From: Methanobrevibacter sp.
GTDB lineage: Archaea; Methanobacteriota; Methanobacteria; Methanobacteriales; Methanobacteriaceae
NCBI RefSeq assembly: GCF_015062935.1
Contig: NZ_SUTM01000007.1
Coordinates: forward strand, 49,483-113,482
Direction of reading: 5' to 3'
DNA: 64,000 nt
The notes below the pieces were generated by a model. That model was not told the DNA's origin and ran no database searches. It was given only the letters and a program-made list of their open reading frames with translations. Every line of letters begins with the position of its first letter. Position 1 is the first letter of the stretch. The position numbers and the translations under genes are program-made. This document shows, in pieces, positions 26,558 to 37,084 of the stretch.

Positions 26558-27385
26558 TTATTCAATTTCTATTCTTTTAAGTGCTCCTACAGGACAATGA
26601 CGTGTGCATTCAATACATCTTATACATTTATCACTGTCAAGAACCACTTCACCATCCACTAACTCAATTGCGCCAGTAGGACAATTCTCTTCACACAAGT
26701 AACAATTAACGCATAGCTCATGACTAATATCAATGTTTCTGCTGTGAATGATAGGGCCAATATACCTATCAAGTTCAATTGCATCCTTGTTTTGAGATAT
26801 TTCAACACATGCACTGCATCCGATACACATTTTCTCATTGATATAAGGATATAATTTATCTTCCTCCAAATCAATGCCTGCATCAATTTTTGAATCTTCA
26901 AAAAATTCCTTAAATTCCAATGAAAAGGCATTGGTTGGGCATAAATTTGCACAATCCTCCCAGTTGTTATCCTGAGAATAATCAATTGAGACATCATTCA
27001 TCCTAACTACTCTATGAGAAGAACTAACATTAGACAAATTATATTCAATGAAATCGTGTTCCTCATCATTATCATAAATAACTGAATTATCAATTAATTT
27101 AATAGCTGAAACAGGACAAGTCTGAACACAGATTTCACATTTAACACATTTATCTGATATTTTAGCTATTCTAAAAATATTAGCTGGTTCGATTGCATTG
27201 ACAGGACATTCTCCGACGCAAGTGTTACACCTTACACATCTTGGTGCAATAGCTATGATTTCCTCATTTGCCTTGAAATCATCAAGTTCAAACTGAAAAT
27301 CATCACTATCATCATCTAAATCAACAGATTTAAGTAAAACTTCACGTTCCAACATTTTCATCTGTTTTTTAAAAGATACATTCAT
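26558..27385 (-). CDS. Polyferredoxin associated with the eha operon
   Basis: The 275 residues include four complete [4Fe-4S] motifs (CVRCNTCVGECP, CVKCEICVQTCP, CVNCYLCEENCP, CIRCIECTRHCP). Two further sites are degenerate: CIGCSACVEIS lacks the last Cys, and DCANLCP keeps only part. It should carry electrons between Eha and partner enzymes in the cytoplasm. It follows the PfkB gene by 40 bp. In other Methanobacteriales I recall a polyferredoxin at the same place, which supports a conserved extension of the eha locus. Confidence 0.88.
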   Translation of the reverse strand: MNVSFKKQMKMLEREVLLKSVDLDDDSDDFQFELDDFKANEEIIAIAPRCVRCNTCVGECPVNAIEPANIFRIAKISDKCVKCEICVQTCPVSAIKLIDNSVIYDNDEEHDFIEYNLSNVSSSHRVVRMNDVSIDYSQDNNWEDCANLCPTNAFSLEFKEFFEDSKIDAGIDLEEDKLYPYINEKMCIGCSACVEISQNKDAIELDRYIGPIIHSRNIDISHELCVNCYLCEENCPTGAIELVDGEVVLDSDKCIRCIECTRHCPVGALKRIEIE

Positions 27386-27425
27386 AGTATTACCAACTAA
27401 CTGTTTATTTTATAAATCTAATTTT

Positions 27426-28358
27426 TTAAAAGAAATCCTCCAATTCTTTTAAAGAAGGAAATTTCTCCATTCCAAATCCTTGAATAGCCCTGCTGGCCAC
27501 CCAATTTGCGATTTTGCATGATTTTTCCAAATCATATCCTTTCAGATATGAATATAAAAATCCGCTATTAAAGCTATCTCCTGCACCAGTTGTATCGACG
27601 GCATCACATTCATATGCTGCAACTTCACATTCCTCAGATCCGTTAGTGGCAAAAACGCCTTTGGAACCTTGCTTTACAACAACTGTTTCGATGCCTAAAT
27701 CAAGAAATCCTATTACCAGTTCTTTAATTGGTGCATCATTATTATTACATAATAATCTTAATTCTGATTCATTGACAAGCAATATATCTGTTCTATCCAA
27801 AATTGGTTTTAATGCATCAAATCCTTTTTGAACATATAGCATTCCAGGGTCAAAGCTCAATAAAGTTTCATCACTGAGTTTAGGCAATAACTCTATTTGG
27901 GCGTTAAAGGAATCTCCCACAAATGATGTGTAATGCATTATTTTACATCTCATAATGTTTAAAAGATTGATTTCACCTATCTTGATTTCATCATTAACGC
28001 CAGGGTCAATGTAAAGGCATCTCTCACCTTCACTATCAACAAAGCCCAAACATTTTCCGGTAGATCCTGTTTCTGAATAAATCAGATTGTTTGTATATAC
28101 TCCATTGACCGCCAAATTATATTCTATTAAGTCACCGTCTTCATCTTCGGCGATTTTTCCTATGATTGAAGTATCGCAGCCCAATCTTGCCAGACCGACA
28201 ACAGTATTGGCTGCAGAACCGCCGGGAGTATCTGTTGAACTTTTTATAAAGCTTTCTCCATCTGCTCCAACAATATTTTCTACAGAGTAAAGTTTATCAA
28301 CATTCAATGCTCCAAACCCTATCACTTCTGCATTTAAATCATTGTCAAATATTTCCAT
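27426..28358 (-). CDS. PfkB-family carbohydrate/nucleoside kinase
   Basis: The 310 residues have the N-terminal PfkB pattern TPGGSAANTVVGLARLG and the C-terminal catalytic motif DTTGAGDSFNSGFLY with the base Asp. The family phosphorylates sugars, nucleosides or related alcohols; the substrate here cannot be told. It sits 9 bp after the formyltransferase paralogue, inside the eha operon, where a ribokinase-like gene is also found in other Methanobacteriales. A cofactor-related substrate is possible. Confidence 0.88.
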   Translation of the reverse strand: MEIFDNDLNAEVIGFGALNVDKLYSVENIVGADGESFIKSSTDTPGGSAANTVVGLARLGCDTSIIGKIAEDEDGDLIEYNLAVNGVYTNNLIYSETGSTGKCLGFVDSEGERCLYIDPGVNDEIKIGEINLLNIMRCKIMHYTSFVGDSFNAQIELLPKLSDETLLSFDPGMLYVQKGFDALKPILDRTDILLVNESELRLLCNNNDAPIKELVIGFLDLGIETVVVKQGSKGVFATNGSEECEVAAYECDAVDTTGAGDSFNSGFLYSYLKGYDLEKSCKIANWVASRAIQGFGMEKFPSLKELEDFF

Positions 28359-28367
28359 ATTAAAACC

Positions 28368-29258
28368 CTACTTTAAGATATCTAATAAATTTATATTTTT
28401 GTCTCCGAGCTTTCCGTCAAAGTTACCTGCAGAGATTTTTATAACTCCTTCAAATTCTAAAGCAGCGTCAATTCCTGCCTTGATTGCTTTGTTCATTGAT
28501 TCTTCATTGATTGCATTGACTACAATTTCAGGAATATAATTGACGCCTTCAGGAACCTTGGATTCGTCTCCCAAAGACTCTTTTAATGAAGGACAGTAAA
28601 CATGATTTGTAGTAGGACCAATTTCAGGGAAATTAGTTTCAGGTTTTGAAGCTGCAGAACATACATCAAACGGAGCTGTTGCACCTTCAACACCCATAAT
28701 GGCATCGATTATTGCATCACCCGCATCGATAACTGCTTCAGGGGTTTGGCATAAATACCAAAAGTTTCCGCCCATTATTCCGTCATTTATTTTGAATTTT
28801 TCTTCAATCTGGAAATCCGGAACTGCAATTGGAACATTGATCATTTTTCTTCCGTATTCTTCGACTATCCATTCGTAGCCGTCCCCACAATGACCCACAA
28901 TATCCATCATTTCAATGTATTCATCACTGTCACTGTCGGAATAATCGAATATGCGAGTGAACGGTTTAACCAATACATCCTGACGAAGCCTGTAAGACAA
29001 TTCAAATGCAAATTTGTCCACATCATCTCCACCTAACCAGTATTGTACGACAGCACCGAATCTACCATCAGGAGTTTGGGATTCATCTAAAAATCCTTCT
29101 ACACCTCCTTCAACTCTTCCGATTACGGCACTTGGAGTTGAAGTTGAATCATATGCCGCTCTTTTTACAATTTTTTCTGTAGGTCCTGTGATTAAAGCTC
29201 TTACATATTTCCCTTCAAAAGCTTCAAAGAATGTATCGTCTACTTTATCATAACTCAT
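28368..29258 (-). CDS. ftrII: Formylmethanofuran:tetrahydromethanopterin formyltransferase paralogue (Ftr-II)
   Basis: Ftr moves the formyl group from methanofuran to tetrahydromethanopterin, the second step of CO2 reduction. The 296 residues align in pattern with Ftr: [16 protein letters not shown] at the start, [13 protein letters not shown], a central [13 protein letters not shown], and the conserved end [20 protein letters not shown]. The middle differs from canonical Ftr, so this is the second form known beside eha in M. thermautotrophicus. GGTAATAAA precedes the ATG. Whether it performs the same reaction is not established. Confidence 0.9.
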   Translation of the reverse strand: MSYDKVDDTFFEAFEGKYVRALITGPTEKIVKRAAYDSTSTPSAVIGRVEGGVEGFLDESQTPDGRFGAVVQYWLGGDDVDKFAFELSYRLRQDVLVKPFTRIFDYSDSDSDEYIEMMDIVGHCGDGYEWIVEEYGRKMINVPIAVPDFQIEEKFKINDGIMGGNFWYLCQTPEAVIDAGDAIIDAIMGVEGATAPFDVCSAASKPETNFPEIGPTTNHVYCPSLKESLGDESKVPEGVNYIPEIVVNAINEESMNKAIKAGIDAALEFEGVIKISAGNFDGKLGDKNINLLDILK

Positions 29259-29277
29259 TTTATTACCTTCTATAATT

Positions 29278-30324
29278 TTAACCTAAACCACCAATATCCT
29301 GACCTCTGATATTATTTCTCATGTATTTGCTGGATTTCAGGATATCGTCGAAATTATTTTCATTAATCAATTTTATAATTGGATAATCTTCACTGTCAAA
29401 TACTTCAAAGAACTTTTCTTTGACCTTTAAGTCGATTTCATACTGATTGAATAACTCTGCATAATCATCTGATGCATTATAATCTTCAATGAAATTCAAA
29501 ACTTTATTTTTGTCATTGTTTGCATAGATATCTGCAATTACTGCTGTTGTTACTGCACTTGGAGAAACGATAGCTATTTCAGCTACTTTAAGAGGATATT
29601 CATTACCATTGAAAGAAATGCTTATTCCATTATTTTTTCGAGCAAATTCCAACGGTTCAACATCTGTTATGCTGTCTCCTATGTAAAGCATGTTGTTAAT
29701 GTCGATTTCATCCCTCTCAATAATCTTGTCAATAGCTAATTTTTTACCTAGACCTCCGACAACTTCAATATCTTTGATTTTTTCATAAATTCCCATTTTG
29801 GTAATTTGAGAAAAGAAAATATCATCAAATAGTTCATAGTCTGTTGGATTTTCCAGGATCATTTCCTTGAATTCAGTGACTTTTTTAATTTCATCATCAT
29901 TTAAAGCTAAGCCATCTACATCAACATTTGTGTAAAATGTATTTTCAAATGGAACTCCCATATAATTAGAAACTGCTTCGATATATTGACCATAACTAGT
30001 ACTAACTATATAAGTATTCATAGCTTCCTTCAAGTAAGTTAAAAGGAATTTTGAATCCGCAACAGAGTAAATATTATTTTGTGAAAAATCAATCATATCC
30101 CTATTCTTAATATTTTCTACAACAAAGAAAGGTAAAATTAATTTCAATGTATTTCCCGCTTTATAGTTTTCCTTTTTAACAACATCAACCAGATAATCAT
30201 CGTACAAGCTAAGAATCTTGAATAATTCATCACCGTTTTCAATGAATTTGGCTGACAATTCAAAAGCGTTGTCATTTAAAGTTAATGGACCTTCGCAGTC
30301 AGTAATGAATGATTTTTCAAACAT
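29278..30324 (-). CDS. ehaR: Energy-converting hydrogenase A subunit R (HAD-like protein)
   Basis: The 348 soluble residues carry HAD-superfamily motifs: [11 protein letters not shown] at the start (nucleophile Asp) and [16 protein letters not shown] near residue 215 (metal-binding acids). HAD proteins are mostly phosphatases; no reaction is known for the Eha-linked member. It starts 4 bp after ehaQ with GGTGAT before the ATG. The assignment as EhaR rests on position after the two polyferredoxins as well as the HAD pattern. Confidence 0.8.
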   Translation of the reverse strand: MFEKSFITDCEGPLTLNDNAFELSAKFIENGDELFKILSLYDDYLVDVVKKENYKAGNTLKLILPFFVVENIKNRDMIDFSQNNIYSVADSKFLLTYLKEAMNTYIVSTSYGQYIEAVSNYMGVPFENTFYTNVDVDGLALNDDEIKKVTEFKEMILENPTDYELFDDIFFSQITKMGIYEKIKDIEVVGGLGKKLAIDKIIERDEIDINNMLYIGDSITDVEPLEFARKNNGISISFNGNEYPLKVAEIAIVSPSAVTTAVIADIYANNDKNKVLNFIEDYNASDDYAELFNQYEIDLKVKEKFFEVFDSEDYPIIKLINENNFDDILKSSKYMRNNIRGQDIGGLG

Positions 30325-30328
30325 ATAA

Positions 30329-31687
30329 TCACCTGAAGTTTACGATTCTTATTGCATCCAGAGGACAAATTGCCTCACACTGTCTGCAATAGATACATTT
30401 TTCACTGTCAAATTCAATCTTATCGTCTGTTAATGTTAATGCATCAACAGGACAATTTTTAGCACATATTGCACAGGCCTGACATTTCTTGTCTGAAAGT
30501 GAAAAGTCACCCATTCTTTGGTCGTGCAAATAAGACCTTGCATAGTATAAATCAGTGTCTTTACTATAGAAATAATCATCATATGCACCAATTGCATCAA
30601 ATTGACATTTTCCAACACATTTTCCACAATAAACACAGTTATCATTAATTTTAATTGGATTCGGACCATCAAGTTCAATTGCATTAACCGGACAAACGTT
30701 ATAACATTCACCGCATGCAACACATTTCTTGTCATAAACTTCAATATTCCTATCCATCAAATAAGATCCGAACAGCTTTGTGAACTTGGATACTTCAATA
30801 TGGGAATCCAAACTGATTTTCAATTCCCTCTCCATCATGTCATTTACTTTGCATTCAATGAAATTTTCAAAGTTCTGGTCATTGAACTCCAAAGCTATGG
30901 ATTTGCCCACTTTTTCCAAAACTTTATTTAGACTTATCAAATCAAGGGATAATCTTTTCATATTATGGTCAATGATTTCTGATACGATATCAAATGACTT
31001 AATCTCACTATACATCTTATAAGCTTTCTTACGTGAAGAGTATCTGATTGCAGTTGAAGGACAGGAATGCATACATTCTTCACATCTTGCACAGTAACCC
31101 GGATTGATATAAGGCAGCTTATTTGTTCTTGCGACATTAATGGCACCCATTGACGGACAAACTCTGGTACAGGTCATGCATCCAATACACTTATCCTGAT
31201 TAACGATGATTGCCTTACCTCCCTTGACGGTTTTAGGGAGCAATTGACCGTATTTAATCGCATCAGTAGGACAAACTCTAAAGCAGTAACCGCATCTAAC
31301 ACAGGTATCCTTATCAATCTCGCTGTGAGGTTCTGTTTTCCCGTCAGCCTTGATATGGATTGACCCGTTTTTACAAGCCTGAACACATGCTCCGCATGCC
31401 TTACATAACTTTGTGTTAATGTTTGGAACATTTTCCTTTTTAGGAGGGTCCATATGAACATCCAGTGAAATTGCATCATAAGGACAGGCATTACGACATA
31501 ATACGCAACCGAAGCAGGTATTTTTCAATTTAATTAAACCGTCATCATCATCCATATAAACCGCATCGATTGGACAAGACTGAAGACAAGGTTTATCACT
31601 GCATTTTGCACATTTTGTCTGATCAACCAAATAATCAACATCAACGTGCCTTAATGGTCTTGGTGTTTTTGTAAAACTATCAATCAT
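30329..31687 (-). CDS. ehaQ: Eha polyferredoxin, ten [4Fe-4S] motifs
   Basis: I count ten Cys motifs over the 452 residues. The first has an expanded spacing (CAKCSDKPCLQSCP), then CFGCVLCRNACP, CKACGACVQAC, CVRCGYCFRVCP, CIGCMTCTRVCP, CARCEECMHSCP, CVACGECYNVCP, CVYCGKCVGKC, CQACAICAKNCP and CIYCRQCEAICP. This agrees with the 10[4Fe-4S] polyferredoxin described for Eha. It should conduct electrons from the hydrogenase to ferredoxin-using enzymes. ATG 31687 is preferred because GGAGTGAG lies just before it; a GTG at 31696 is the alternative. Confidence 0.92.
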   Translation of the reverse strand: MIDSFTKTPRPLRHVDVDYLVDQTKCAKCSDKPCLQSCPIDAVYMDDDDGLIKLKNTCFGCVLCRNACPYDAISLDVHMDPPKKENVPNINTKLCKACGACVQACKNGSIHIKADGKTEPHSEIDKDTCVRCGYCFRVCPTDAIKYGQLLPKTVKGGKAIIVNQDKCIGCMTCTRVCPSMGAINVARTNKLPYINPGYCARCEECMHSCPSTAIRYSSRKKAYKMYSEIKSFDIVSEIIDHNMKRLSLDLISLNKVLEKVGKSIALEFNDQNFENFIECKVNDMMERELKISLDSHIEVSKFTKLFGSYLMDRNIEVYDKKCVACGECYNVCPVNAIELDGPNPIKINDNCVYCGKCVGKCQFDAIGAYDDYFYSKDTDLYYARSYLHDQRMGDFSLSDKKCQACAICAKNCPVDALTLTDDKIEFDSEKCIYCRQCEAICPLDAIRIVNFR

Positions 31688-31692
31688 AACAC

Positions 31693-32721
31693 TCACTCCA
31701 TGAATAAATCCTCATTTAGATTAGATGTTTTTACAGTAACATGAATAGTCTCATCATCTTCCATTGAAAATTTAGATATGAAATATTTAATTACGGAAAA
31801 CGGACATGTCTGATAACAGATACTGCATCTTAAACATTTATTTTTATCTCTTACAATTGTGTCTTCATCATCATCAAAAGAAATACACTGGGTCGGACAG
31901 TCAGGAATACACAGTTGACATTTTTCACATTTGGATTTATCCCAGTCGATGATTCTGACTTTAAGCCTATTTATCGCATTGGAAATGATTTCTAAAGCAA
32001 CTTCCTCATCAGGAATAATTTTCATTGCATCCTCCCAAATTTCAGAAACAGGAATCTCATACTGCAGAAGACCGTCTTTGTCCAAAGCTCTCAGGTCTTC
32101 TTCCTTACTGTTAATGTACTCTTCAATGTAGTTTACGCATAAAAGAATCAATTCCTTCTGGTCCTGTAAGTTTTCTACAAATACTCCTTTCATTGCGCCG
32201 TTAACAGGGCAAACATCAATACATTCACCGCATGAAATACATTTGAGCTGGTCAACAACCACTTTTCCATCGGTTTCACTGATTGCATCAACAGGACATT
32301 TTTTCAAACATTTCTTACATTTGATGCATAAATAATCATCCACTATATATTGTCTTTTGGATGGAATAATATTGAATTCAGGTAAAATTAAATGGTTTTC
32401 TCCACATTCCAAAGTTTTAGGATCAGTAGGACACACTTCTGCACAGAAACCGCATCGAATACATGCTCCCGGCTTAATTACAGGATAAGTTAAACCTTCT
32501 CCCTCTTCTGAATCCTCATCACGGACCAGTTTTATTGCATTCGGAGACGGACATGAAACTGTACATGCACCACAACCTATACAATACTCCTTATTTACTT
32601 TCGGAAAGTCCCTGAAACGTTCAGGTTTTTCAGAAATCTCAGGTTGAGAATGTGCATTGGTAAATGCATCTGCCCATGCCTTTCTTGCAAACTCATAAAC
32701 ATACCACATTAGAGATGACAT
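31693..32721 (-). CDS. ehaP: Eha polyferredoxin, six [4Fe-4S] motifs
   Basis: The 342 residues contain six motifs: CIGCGACTVSCP, CIRCGFCAEVCP, CIKCKKCLKKCP, CISCGECIDVCP, CEKCQLCIPDCP and CLRCSICYQTCP. A non-cluster stretch of about 80 residues separates the fourth and fifth. This matches the 6[4Fe-4S] polyferredoxin of Eha. GAGGTGAAATAAG precedes the ATG, which lies 1 bp from the end of the large-subunit gene. Confidence 0.92.
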   Translation of the reverse strand: MSSLMWYVYEFARKAWADAFTNAHSQPEISEKPERFRDFPKVNKEYCIGCGACTVSCPSPNAIKLVRDEDSEEGEGLTYPVIKPGACIRCGFCAEVCPTDPKTLECGENHLILPEFNIIPSKRQYIVDDYLCIKCKKCLKKCPVDAISETDGKVVVDQLKCISCGECIDVCPVNGAMKGVFVENLQDQKELILLCVNYIEEYINSKEEDLRALDKDGLLQYEIPVSEIWEDAMKIIPDEEVALEIISNAINRLKVRIIDWDKSKCEKCQLCIPDCPTQCISFDDDEDTIVRDKNKCLRCSICYQTCPFSVIKYFISKFSMEDDETIHVTVKTSNLNEDLFME

Positions 32722-32722
32722 C

Positions 32723-33847
32723 TTATTTCACCTCATAAAAATCTTTTATTGCAGTTTTTCCGGCCTCATCAGTAATGGCCACCCTTTCAGCACATGCAAC
32801 ACAAGGGTCACATGAAGCGTAGGTGGATACCGCATCCGCAACAGTTGGAACATCACGAATCATGTATTTTGCACAGGAGTCCATATTTGCAATACTTGGA
32901 GTTCTGATTGAAATGTTTTTAATTAAATTACCATTAGTTTCAATCATATAGGTTACTTCACCACGAGGAGCTTCATTTTTACGCATTGCATAACCAGATT
33001 TAATATTTGCAGGAGTACGAACTTCACCTTTTGGAATATTTTCTATAGCTTGTCTGAGAATGCTGATTGATTCAGGTATTTCATCAAATCTGGTCATTGT
33101 TCTTGCATAATTGTCTCCTTCATTTCTTGTAATAACATTAAAATCAAAGTAATCGTCATATGTATAGTGACCTATACGGTAATCTTCTGTAATACCGGAA
33201 GCCCTTCCGATTGGACCGACTGCTCTTCCTTTAATTGCTTCTTTTTTGGACATGTATCCTATTCCTTTACATCTTAAGGCAAGTGCAGGACCTTCCGCAA
33301 ACAGATTACGGGTAATTTCAAAACCTTCCTCTATTTTTTCAAGGTTTTTGAGAATCGGTTCGAAATGGCGTTCATCCGCATCCATCCTTACGCCTCCAAC
33401 AACATTCCAACCCATATTAACCCTGTTACCAGTTAACAATTCAATTGAATCCATTGCATATTCCCTTAACTCCAGAACATGCATAAATAAGGTTTCATGG
33501 TCCATTGATTTGAAAAATGTTGAATTTGCAAGGAAATGACTTTGAATTCTGTCTAATTCATTTGCAATAACTCTTAAAAATTGAGCTCTTACTGGAACAT
33601 CCACATCTGAAATCTGTTCAATAGTCTCTGCAAAAGTTTGTGTGTGTTCATATGAACAGATACCGCAAACCCTTTCAGAAAGATAAATTCCCTTCTGCCA
33701 GGTTTTTCCTTCAATTATCTTTTCAATTCCCCTATGAACATAACCGTATTCAATTTCTGCCTTAACTACCCTTTCACCTTCAGTCTGCAATTTCAATCTG
33801 ATAGGTTCCTTTAAAGCAGGGTGAATTGGACCAATAGGCACTATCAT
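32723..33847 (-). CDS. ehaO: [NiFe]-hydrogenase large subunit of Eha
   Basis: The 374 residues carry both nickel-binding motifs: [10 protein letters not shown] at about 59-68 and DPCVACAER near the end, so all four Cys ligands are present. Other family blocks are [15 protein letters not shown] at the N-terminus and [14 protein letters not shown]. The catalytic site splits H2 and passes electrons to EhaN. The gene overlaps ehaN by 4 bp (ATGA). About 20 residues follow the last Cys. Confidence 0.97.
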   Translation of the reverse strand: MIVPIGPIHPALKEPIRLKLQTEGERVVKAEIEYGYVHRGIEKIIEGKTWQKGIYLSERVCGICSYEHTQTFAETIEQISDVDVPVRAQFLRVIANELDRIQSHFLANSTFFKSMDHETLFMHVLELREYAMDSIELLTGNRVNMGWNVVGGVRMDADERHFEPILKNLEKIEEGFEITRNLFAEGPALALRCKGIGYMSKKEAIKGRAVGPIGRASGITEDYRIGHYTYDDYFDFNVITRNEGDNYARTMTRFDEIPESISILRQAIENIPKGEVRTPANIKSGYAMRKNEAPRGEVTYMIETNGNLIKNISIRTPSIANMDSCAKYMIRDVPTVADAVSTYASCDPCVACAERVAITDEAGKTAIKDFYEVK

Positions 33848-34293
33848 TGTTGTTCCCTCCCACGATCAGCAATAGCTTGTGGTCCTACAGCCAAAATAGC
33901 TTCCAATATTTCATTTGGCCTTGGCGGACAGCCTGGAATTTCTGCAGCAACTGGGATGAAATTTGATGCAGGAGCATTTACATGTCCCCCTTCCTGATTA
34001 AATACATCACCAGATACCGGACAGTTTCCTACCGCTACTGCTATTTTCGGTTCAGGAGCTTTATCATATATCCTTTTTAAGTTATCTTTCCATTGTTCGG
34101 TAACAGCACCGGTCAACAATAGAACATCAGCTTCACGAGGATTATTGTGAACATAAATACCATATTGCTCTAAGTCGTATCTTGGAGACAACAGTGCAAC
34201 ACATTCAACGTCGCATCCATTGCATCCGCCACAATTTACGATACAGACATGGATTGAGCTTTTCCTCACAACATCCCTTATAGCATTTAACAT
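33844..34293 (-). CDS. ehaN: [NiFe]-hydrogenase small subunit of Eha (NuoB-like)
   Basis: The 149 residues have the proximal cluster ligands [22 protein letters not shown] and [14 protein letters not shown], as in NuoB and Ech small subunits. It takes electrons from the NiFe site and passes them to the polyferredoxins. GGGAGTACA precedes the ATG. Confidence 0.96.
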   Translation of the reverse strand: MLNAIRDVVRKSSIHVCIVNCGGCNGCDVECVALLSPRYDLEQYGIYVHNNPREADVLLLTGAVTEQWKDNLKRIYDKAPEPKIAVAVGNCPVSGDVFNQEGGHVNAPASNFIPVAAEIPGCPPRPNEILEAILAVGPQAIADRGREQQ

Positions 34294-34333
34294 TGTACTC
34301 CCTCTTTTATTTTATAATTAAATATAAACATGA

Positions 34334-34726
34334 TCAGTATATTGCTTCTTTTTTTAACAGTTCAAATATTTCTAATTGACCTTCTTTTAAGGCCTCTTCA
34401 TAAGATTTTCCGTTTTTAACTTCTTCTACCAATTTCATTTTAAGATTTTTTGCATCTTCAGGAGATATTACTTCCAGAGAACCGCTGAACCAGCATAATC
34501 TTAAATCAGCGTTAAACTTCTGATACAGGCATATGTCTTCAGCTGATTCGAAAGTTCCGTGCAATGCCTCAAGAGAAGACATGTCAAACAGATTGAAGAA
34601 TACCTCTTCCAATTCTTCAACAGTACAATCAAAATCCTTGGAAAGCGGGACAATAATATCTCTCTGCCAAGCAAAACTTTTAATAATTCTTTCTTGCATC
34701 AATCTCAATTTAGCATCATCATCCAT
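34334..34726 (-). CDS. ehaM: Eha subunit M (DUF1959 type)
   Basis: The 130-residue, mostly helical, soluble protein includes FDCTVEELEEVFFNLFDMSS and SPEDAKNLKMKLVEEV. It matches the small hydrophilic subunit placed between the membrane subunits and the small subunit in eha operons. ATG 34726 is chosen because GTGAT precedes it at the right distance. Function is unknown. Confidence 0.8.
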   Translation of the reverse strand: MDDDAKLRLMQERIIKSFAWQRDIIVPLSKDFDCTVEELEEVFFNLFDMSSLEALHGTFESAEDICLYQKFNADLRLCWFSGSLEVISPEDAKNLKMKLVEEVKNGKSYEEALKEGQLEIFELLKKEAIY

Positions 34727-34731
34727 TCCAA

Positions 34732-35040
34732 TCACATCATACCATTAAATTTTAATAATATATAGACAATTATCGCAATAATTAAACCAATGGCTGTTTC
34801 TTTTCTACCGTAACCCGGCCTTTCACCCATTACAAATCCTGCCAGGAGAAAACCTACTGCGGATAAAATAATATTACCTGAACAAAATCCTAAAACCCAT
34901 CCGACAGTTGAGACTATAGCAAAGGGAACATTAAGTGCTGTAACAGCTACAAAAGGTTCGCCATGCTGCTTATAACTGTAAAGCAAACCAAGAATAGATC
35001 CAACTGCAAATGTAAGTATATAAATCATATAATCTAACAT
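34732..35040 (-). CDS. ehaL: Eha membrane subunit L
   Basis: The 102 residues form three membrane segments with a conserved loop GERPGYGRKETAIG. It starts 8 bp after ehaK with GGAGATATT before the ATG. The name rests on operon order. Confidence 0.8.
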   Translation of the reverse strand: MLDYMIYILTFAVGSILGLLYSYKQHGEPFVAVTALNVPFAIVSTVGWVLGFCSGNIILSAVGFLLAGFVMGERPGYGRKETAIGLIIAIIVYILLKFNGMM

Positions 35041-35048
35041 AATATCTC

Positions 35049-35303
35049 CTACATTGGTTTATAAAGTAATATGAATGAGCAAACTATTGCTATAAATGTT
35101 ATAATGAAACACAATTTCTCAATACTTTCTATCTTATGTGCAAAGTTTCCTTTGGCGAGCAATACGAATGCCGCCAAAATAACACCTATGACCACTATTG
35201 GAGCAAGGACTGTTGAGTGCAGGAATGTTGCTAAAAGACCTACAACTATTATTCCAATAGCAACCAGTGCGGTGAAATAAACAATTACATCCTCACTATT
35301 CAT
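35049..35303 (-). CDS. ehaK: Eha membrane subunit K
   Basis: The 84 residues form three hydrophobic helices ([17 protein letters not shown]...). The start overlaps the end of ehaJ by 4 bp. The frame is open farther upstream inside ehaJ, but the ATG at 35303 follows operon logic. The name rests on order. Confidence 0.8.
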   Translation of the reverse strand: MNSEDVIVYFTALVAIGIIVVGLLATFLHSTVLAPIVVIGVILAAFVLLAKGNFAHKIESIEKLCFIITFIAIVCSFILLYKPM

Positions 35304-36172
35304 GCTACCACTCCTGTAAATATCATCAATATAGTTCCGAAGAAGCATATTGCTCCTATAGTAATTTGAGTCATGACTGAATGATTTGGACTGAATATCG
35401 GAGTTGCCGCATTGATAAATCCGGTTATGAATGTAATTACAATCATTCCAATCAGATAACCTACAGCAGTTAACGGACCACAGAATATTGTTAAAAATAC
35501 CCAAAGCATTACATACCATGCAATTGACTCTGAAAAGTGCATAAATCCTCTCAGGAGTCCGAAGTGTTCGGTTTCAAAACCTGAAATTAAAACCTTATCC
35601 TTTGTAATTGCAAATGGTGAATACGGGGATTTTGTAATAATCAGCATGAAAAACATTACTGCCGCAAGCGGGATTGTGAATATCAATGGACCATGCACAG
35701 ACTGGTAAGTGATAATTTCACCAATGTTCATGGTTCCTGTTATCAGATAAACGAAAATTATTGCTGCAAACAGTGGAAGTTCAGTAGCCGCTGAAAGTAC
35801 AGCCCTTACACAACTTAGCTTACCGTACGGAGAACCTGAACTTGATCCAGAGTTGTGCTCAACGATTTTATAAACTGCATAAACACCGAAGAGTATTAAT
35901 AATGATCCGTGTGCTACAGGACCTACAATAACCCCTACAATCCAAATTAACGCCAATATAAATGTAATACCTACATAAAATACTTTTGAAACTGTTTTTG
36001 GAAATGCAGTCTCTTTAAAGAAGAATTTTAAAGAGTGTATCAGATGTTGGACAATAGGTGGTCCAGGACGTTTTTGAACACGAGCCATGATTTTCCTATG
36101 CAATCCCAGAAGAAGGCTTCCCGCTAGAAATGCAATAATAACTTGAATTAAAATTTCTGCCATTAAATTCAT
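35300..36172 (-). CDS. ehaJ: Eha membrane subunit J (NuoH/EchB-like)
   Basis: The 290 residues are the NuoH-type subunit that joins the hydrogenase module to the membrane arm. [19 protein letters not shown] is the conserved first loop, and [20 protein letters not shown] holds the acidic loop facing the soluble module. About eight membrane helices are visible. GTGGTATT precedes the ATG. Confidence 0.95.
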   Translation of the reverse strand: MNLMAEILIQVIIAFLAGSLLLGLHRKIMARVQKRPGPPIVQHLIHSLKFFFKETAFPKTVSKVFYVGITFILALIWIVGVIVGPVAHGSLLILFGVYAVYKIVEHNSGSSSGSPYGKLSCVRAVLSAATELPLFAAIIFVYLITGTMNIGEIITYQSVHGPLIFTIPLAAVMFFMLIITKSPYSPFAITKDKVLISGFETEHFGLLRGFMHFSESIAWYVMLWVFLTIFCGPLTAVGYLIGMIVITFITGFINAATPIFSPNHSVMTQITIGAICFFGTILMIFTGVVA

Positions 36173-36181
36173 AATACCACT

Positions 36182-36397
36182 CTAATATCCAGTAAATGGT
36201 TCTTTCACCCTTTCTTCAGCATCTTCAGGTTTCGGTTTAGCCATTGTCAATAGTCCTAAAGACAAAACCCATGCAGGAATACCAAAAATAGCTACAGCAT
36301 AGACAATCCATGCATCGAAGTCTATAACCAAACAGGCAAGAATAGCTATTGTTGATAATACCAATAATACAATAGATACAATTTTTTGACTAACCAT
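36182..36397 (-). CDS. ehaI: Eha membrane subunit I
   Basis: The 71 residues have two membrane helices and a short polar tail with KPKPEDAEERVKEPF. The ATG at 36397 follows GTGGTAGT; an upstream in-frame ATG lies inside ehaH. The name rests on order. Confidence 0.78.
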   Translation of the reverse strand: MVSQKIVSIVLLVLSTIAILACLVIDFDAWIVYAVAIFGIPAWVLSLGLLTMAKPKPEDAEERVKEPFTGY

Positions 36398-36404
36398 ACT
36401 ACCA

Positions 36405-37082
36405 CTACCACAATACCAATAATAAAATTTCAACAGCTCTTACAATAATAAACAATGAACTTAAGTGAATAATTACAATGAATGGAGAACCCGCAGTCCT
36501 GAACATTTCTGCTTTACTTGCAAAGAATGGAGCTACTCCACTTTCACCTAAAATACCAAGTAACATCAATATCGCACCAAATACGACCATCGGACTAGCA
36601 GGCATTTGGGATAAAACCGCCAGTGACAATGTTCCGGTGGATGCAAGAATGATTGAAGCACCACCAAACAGAGGCAAACTGCACATCATGGCAATTAAAC
36701 CATAGTTGAATGCTGAATTCAATACGCTAGTCTGTTTAACGGCTGATACAATACCAATATTTAAAATACCAACCAACGCCATGAAAAGTGTGAAGTTGAA
36801 CAAATCTCCAGTAATCATAGCACCAGCTGATGCAAGACCGCAAATGATTGATAAGAATCTTCTCTGTTTGAATTCCTTTGGACCCACTTTAACCTCAGTA
36901 TTGTTTAGATAATGCATTGTACCTTCAATCTGAGTTTCAGGTTTACTTAATGCAATCAATAATGTAAAACCAAGCAATACCGCAAAGAGGAACAGGTTAA
37001 ATGGAGTGACATACAATACAATGTCCCCAAGTGGAATGGTACCAAGTAAATCTCCGCCTAGTGTAACAAAATCCATTTTCAT
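36405..37082 (-). CDS. ehaH: Eha membrane subunit H (short antiporter-like)
   Basis: The 225 residues form about six helices. [20 protein letters not shown] and [20 protein letters not shown] resemble parts of NuoN/MrpD antiporter subunits, but the protein is only half their length. It is probably part of the ion-translocating arm. ATG 37082 overlaps no start signal better than the preceding GGAGTAGTG. Confidence 0.85.
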   Translation of the reverse strand: MKMDFVTLGGDLLGTIPLGDIVLYVTPFNLFLFAVLLGFTLLIALSKPETQIEGTMHYLNNTEVKVGPKEFKQRRFLSIICGLASAGAMITGDLFNFTLFMALVGILNIGIVSAVKQTSVLNSAFNYGLIAMMCSLPLFGGASIILASTGTLSLAVLSQMPASPMVVFGAILMLLGILGESGVAPFFASKAEMFRTAGSPFIVIIHLSSLFIIVRAVEILLLVLW

Positions 37083-37084
37083 CA

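Noticed and set aside
26659..31491. Several long frames antisense or offset to the polyferredoxin genes, rich in Cys, Val and Met
   Set aside because: They are out-of-frame readings of the repeated Cys motifs, lack binding sites and overlap clear genes.
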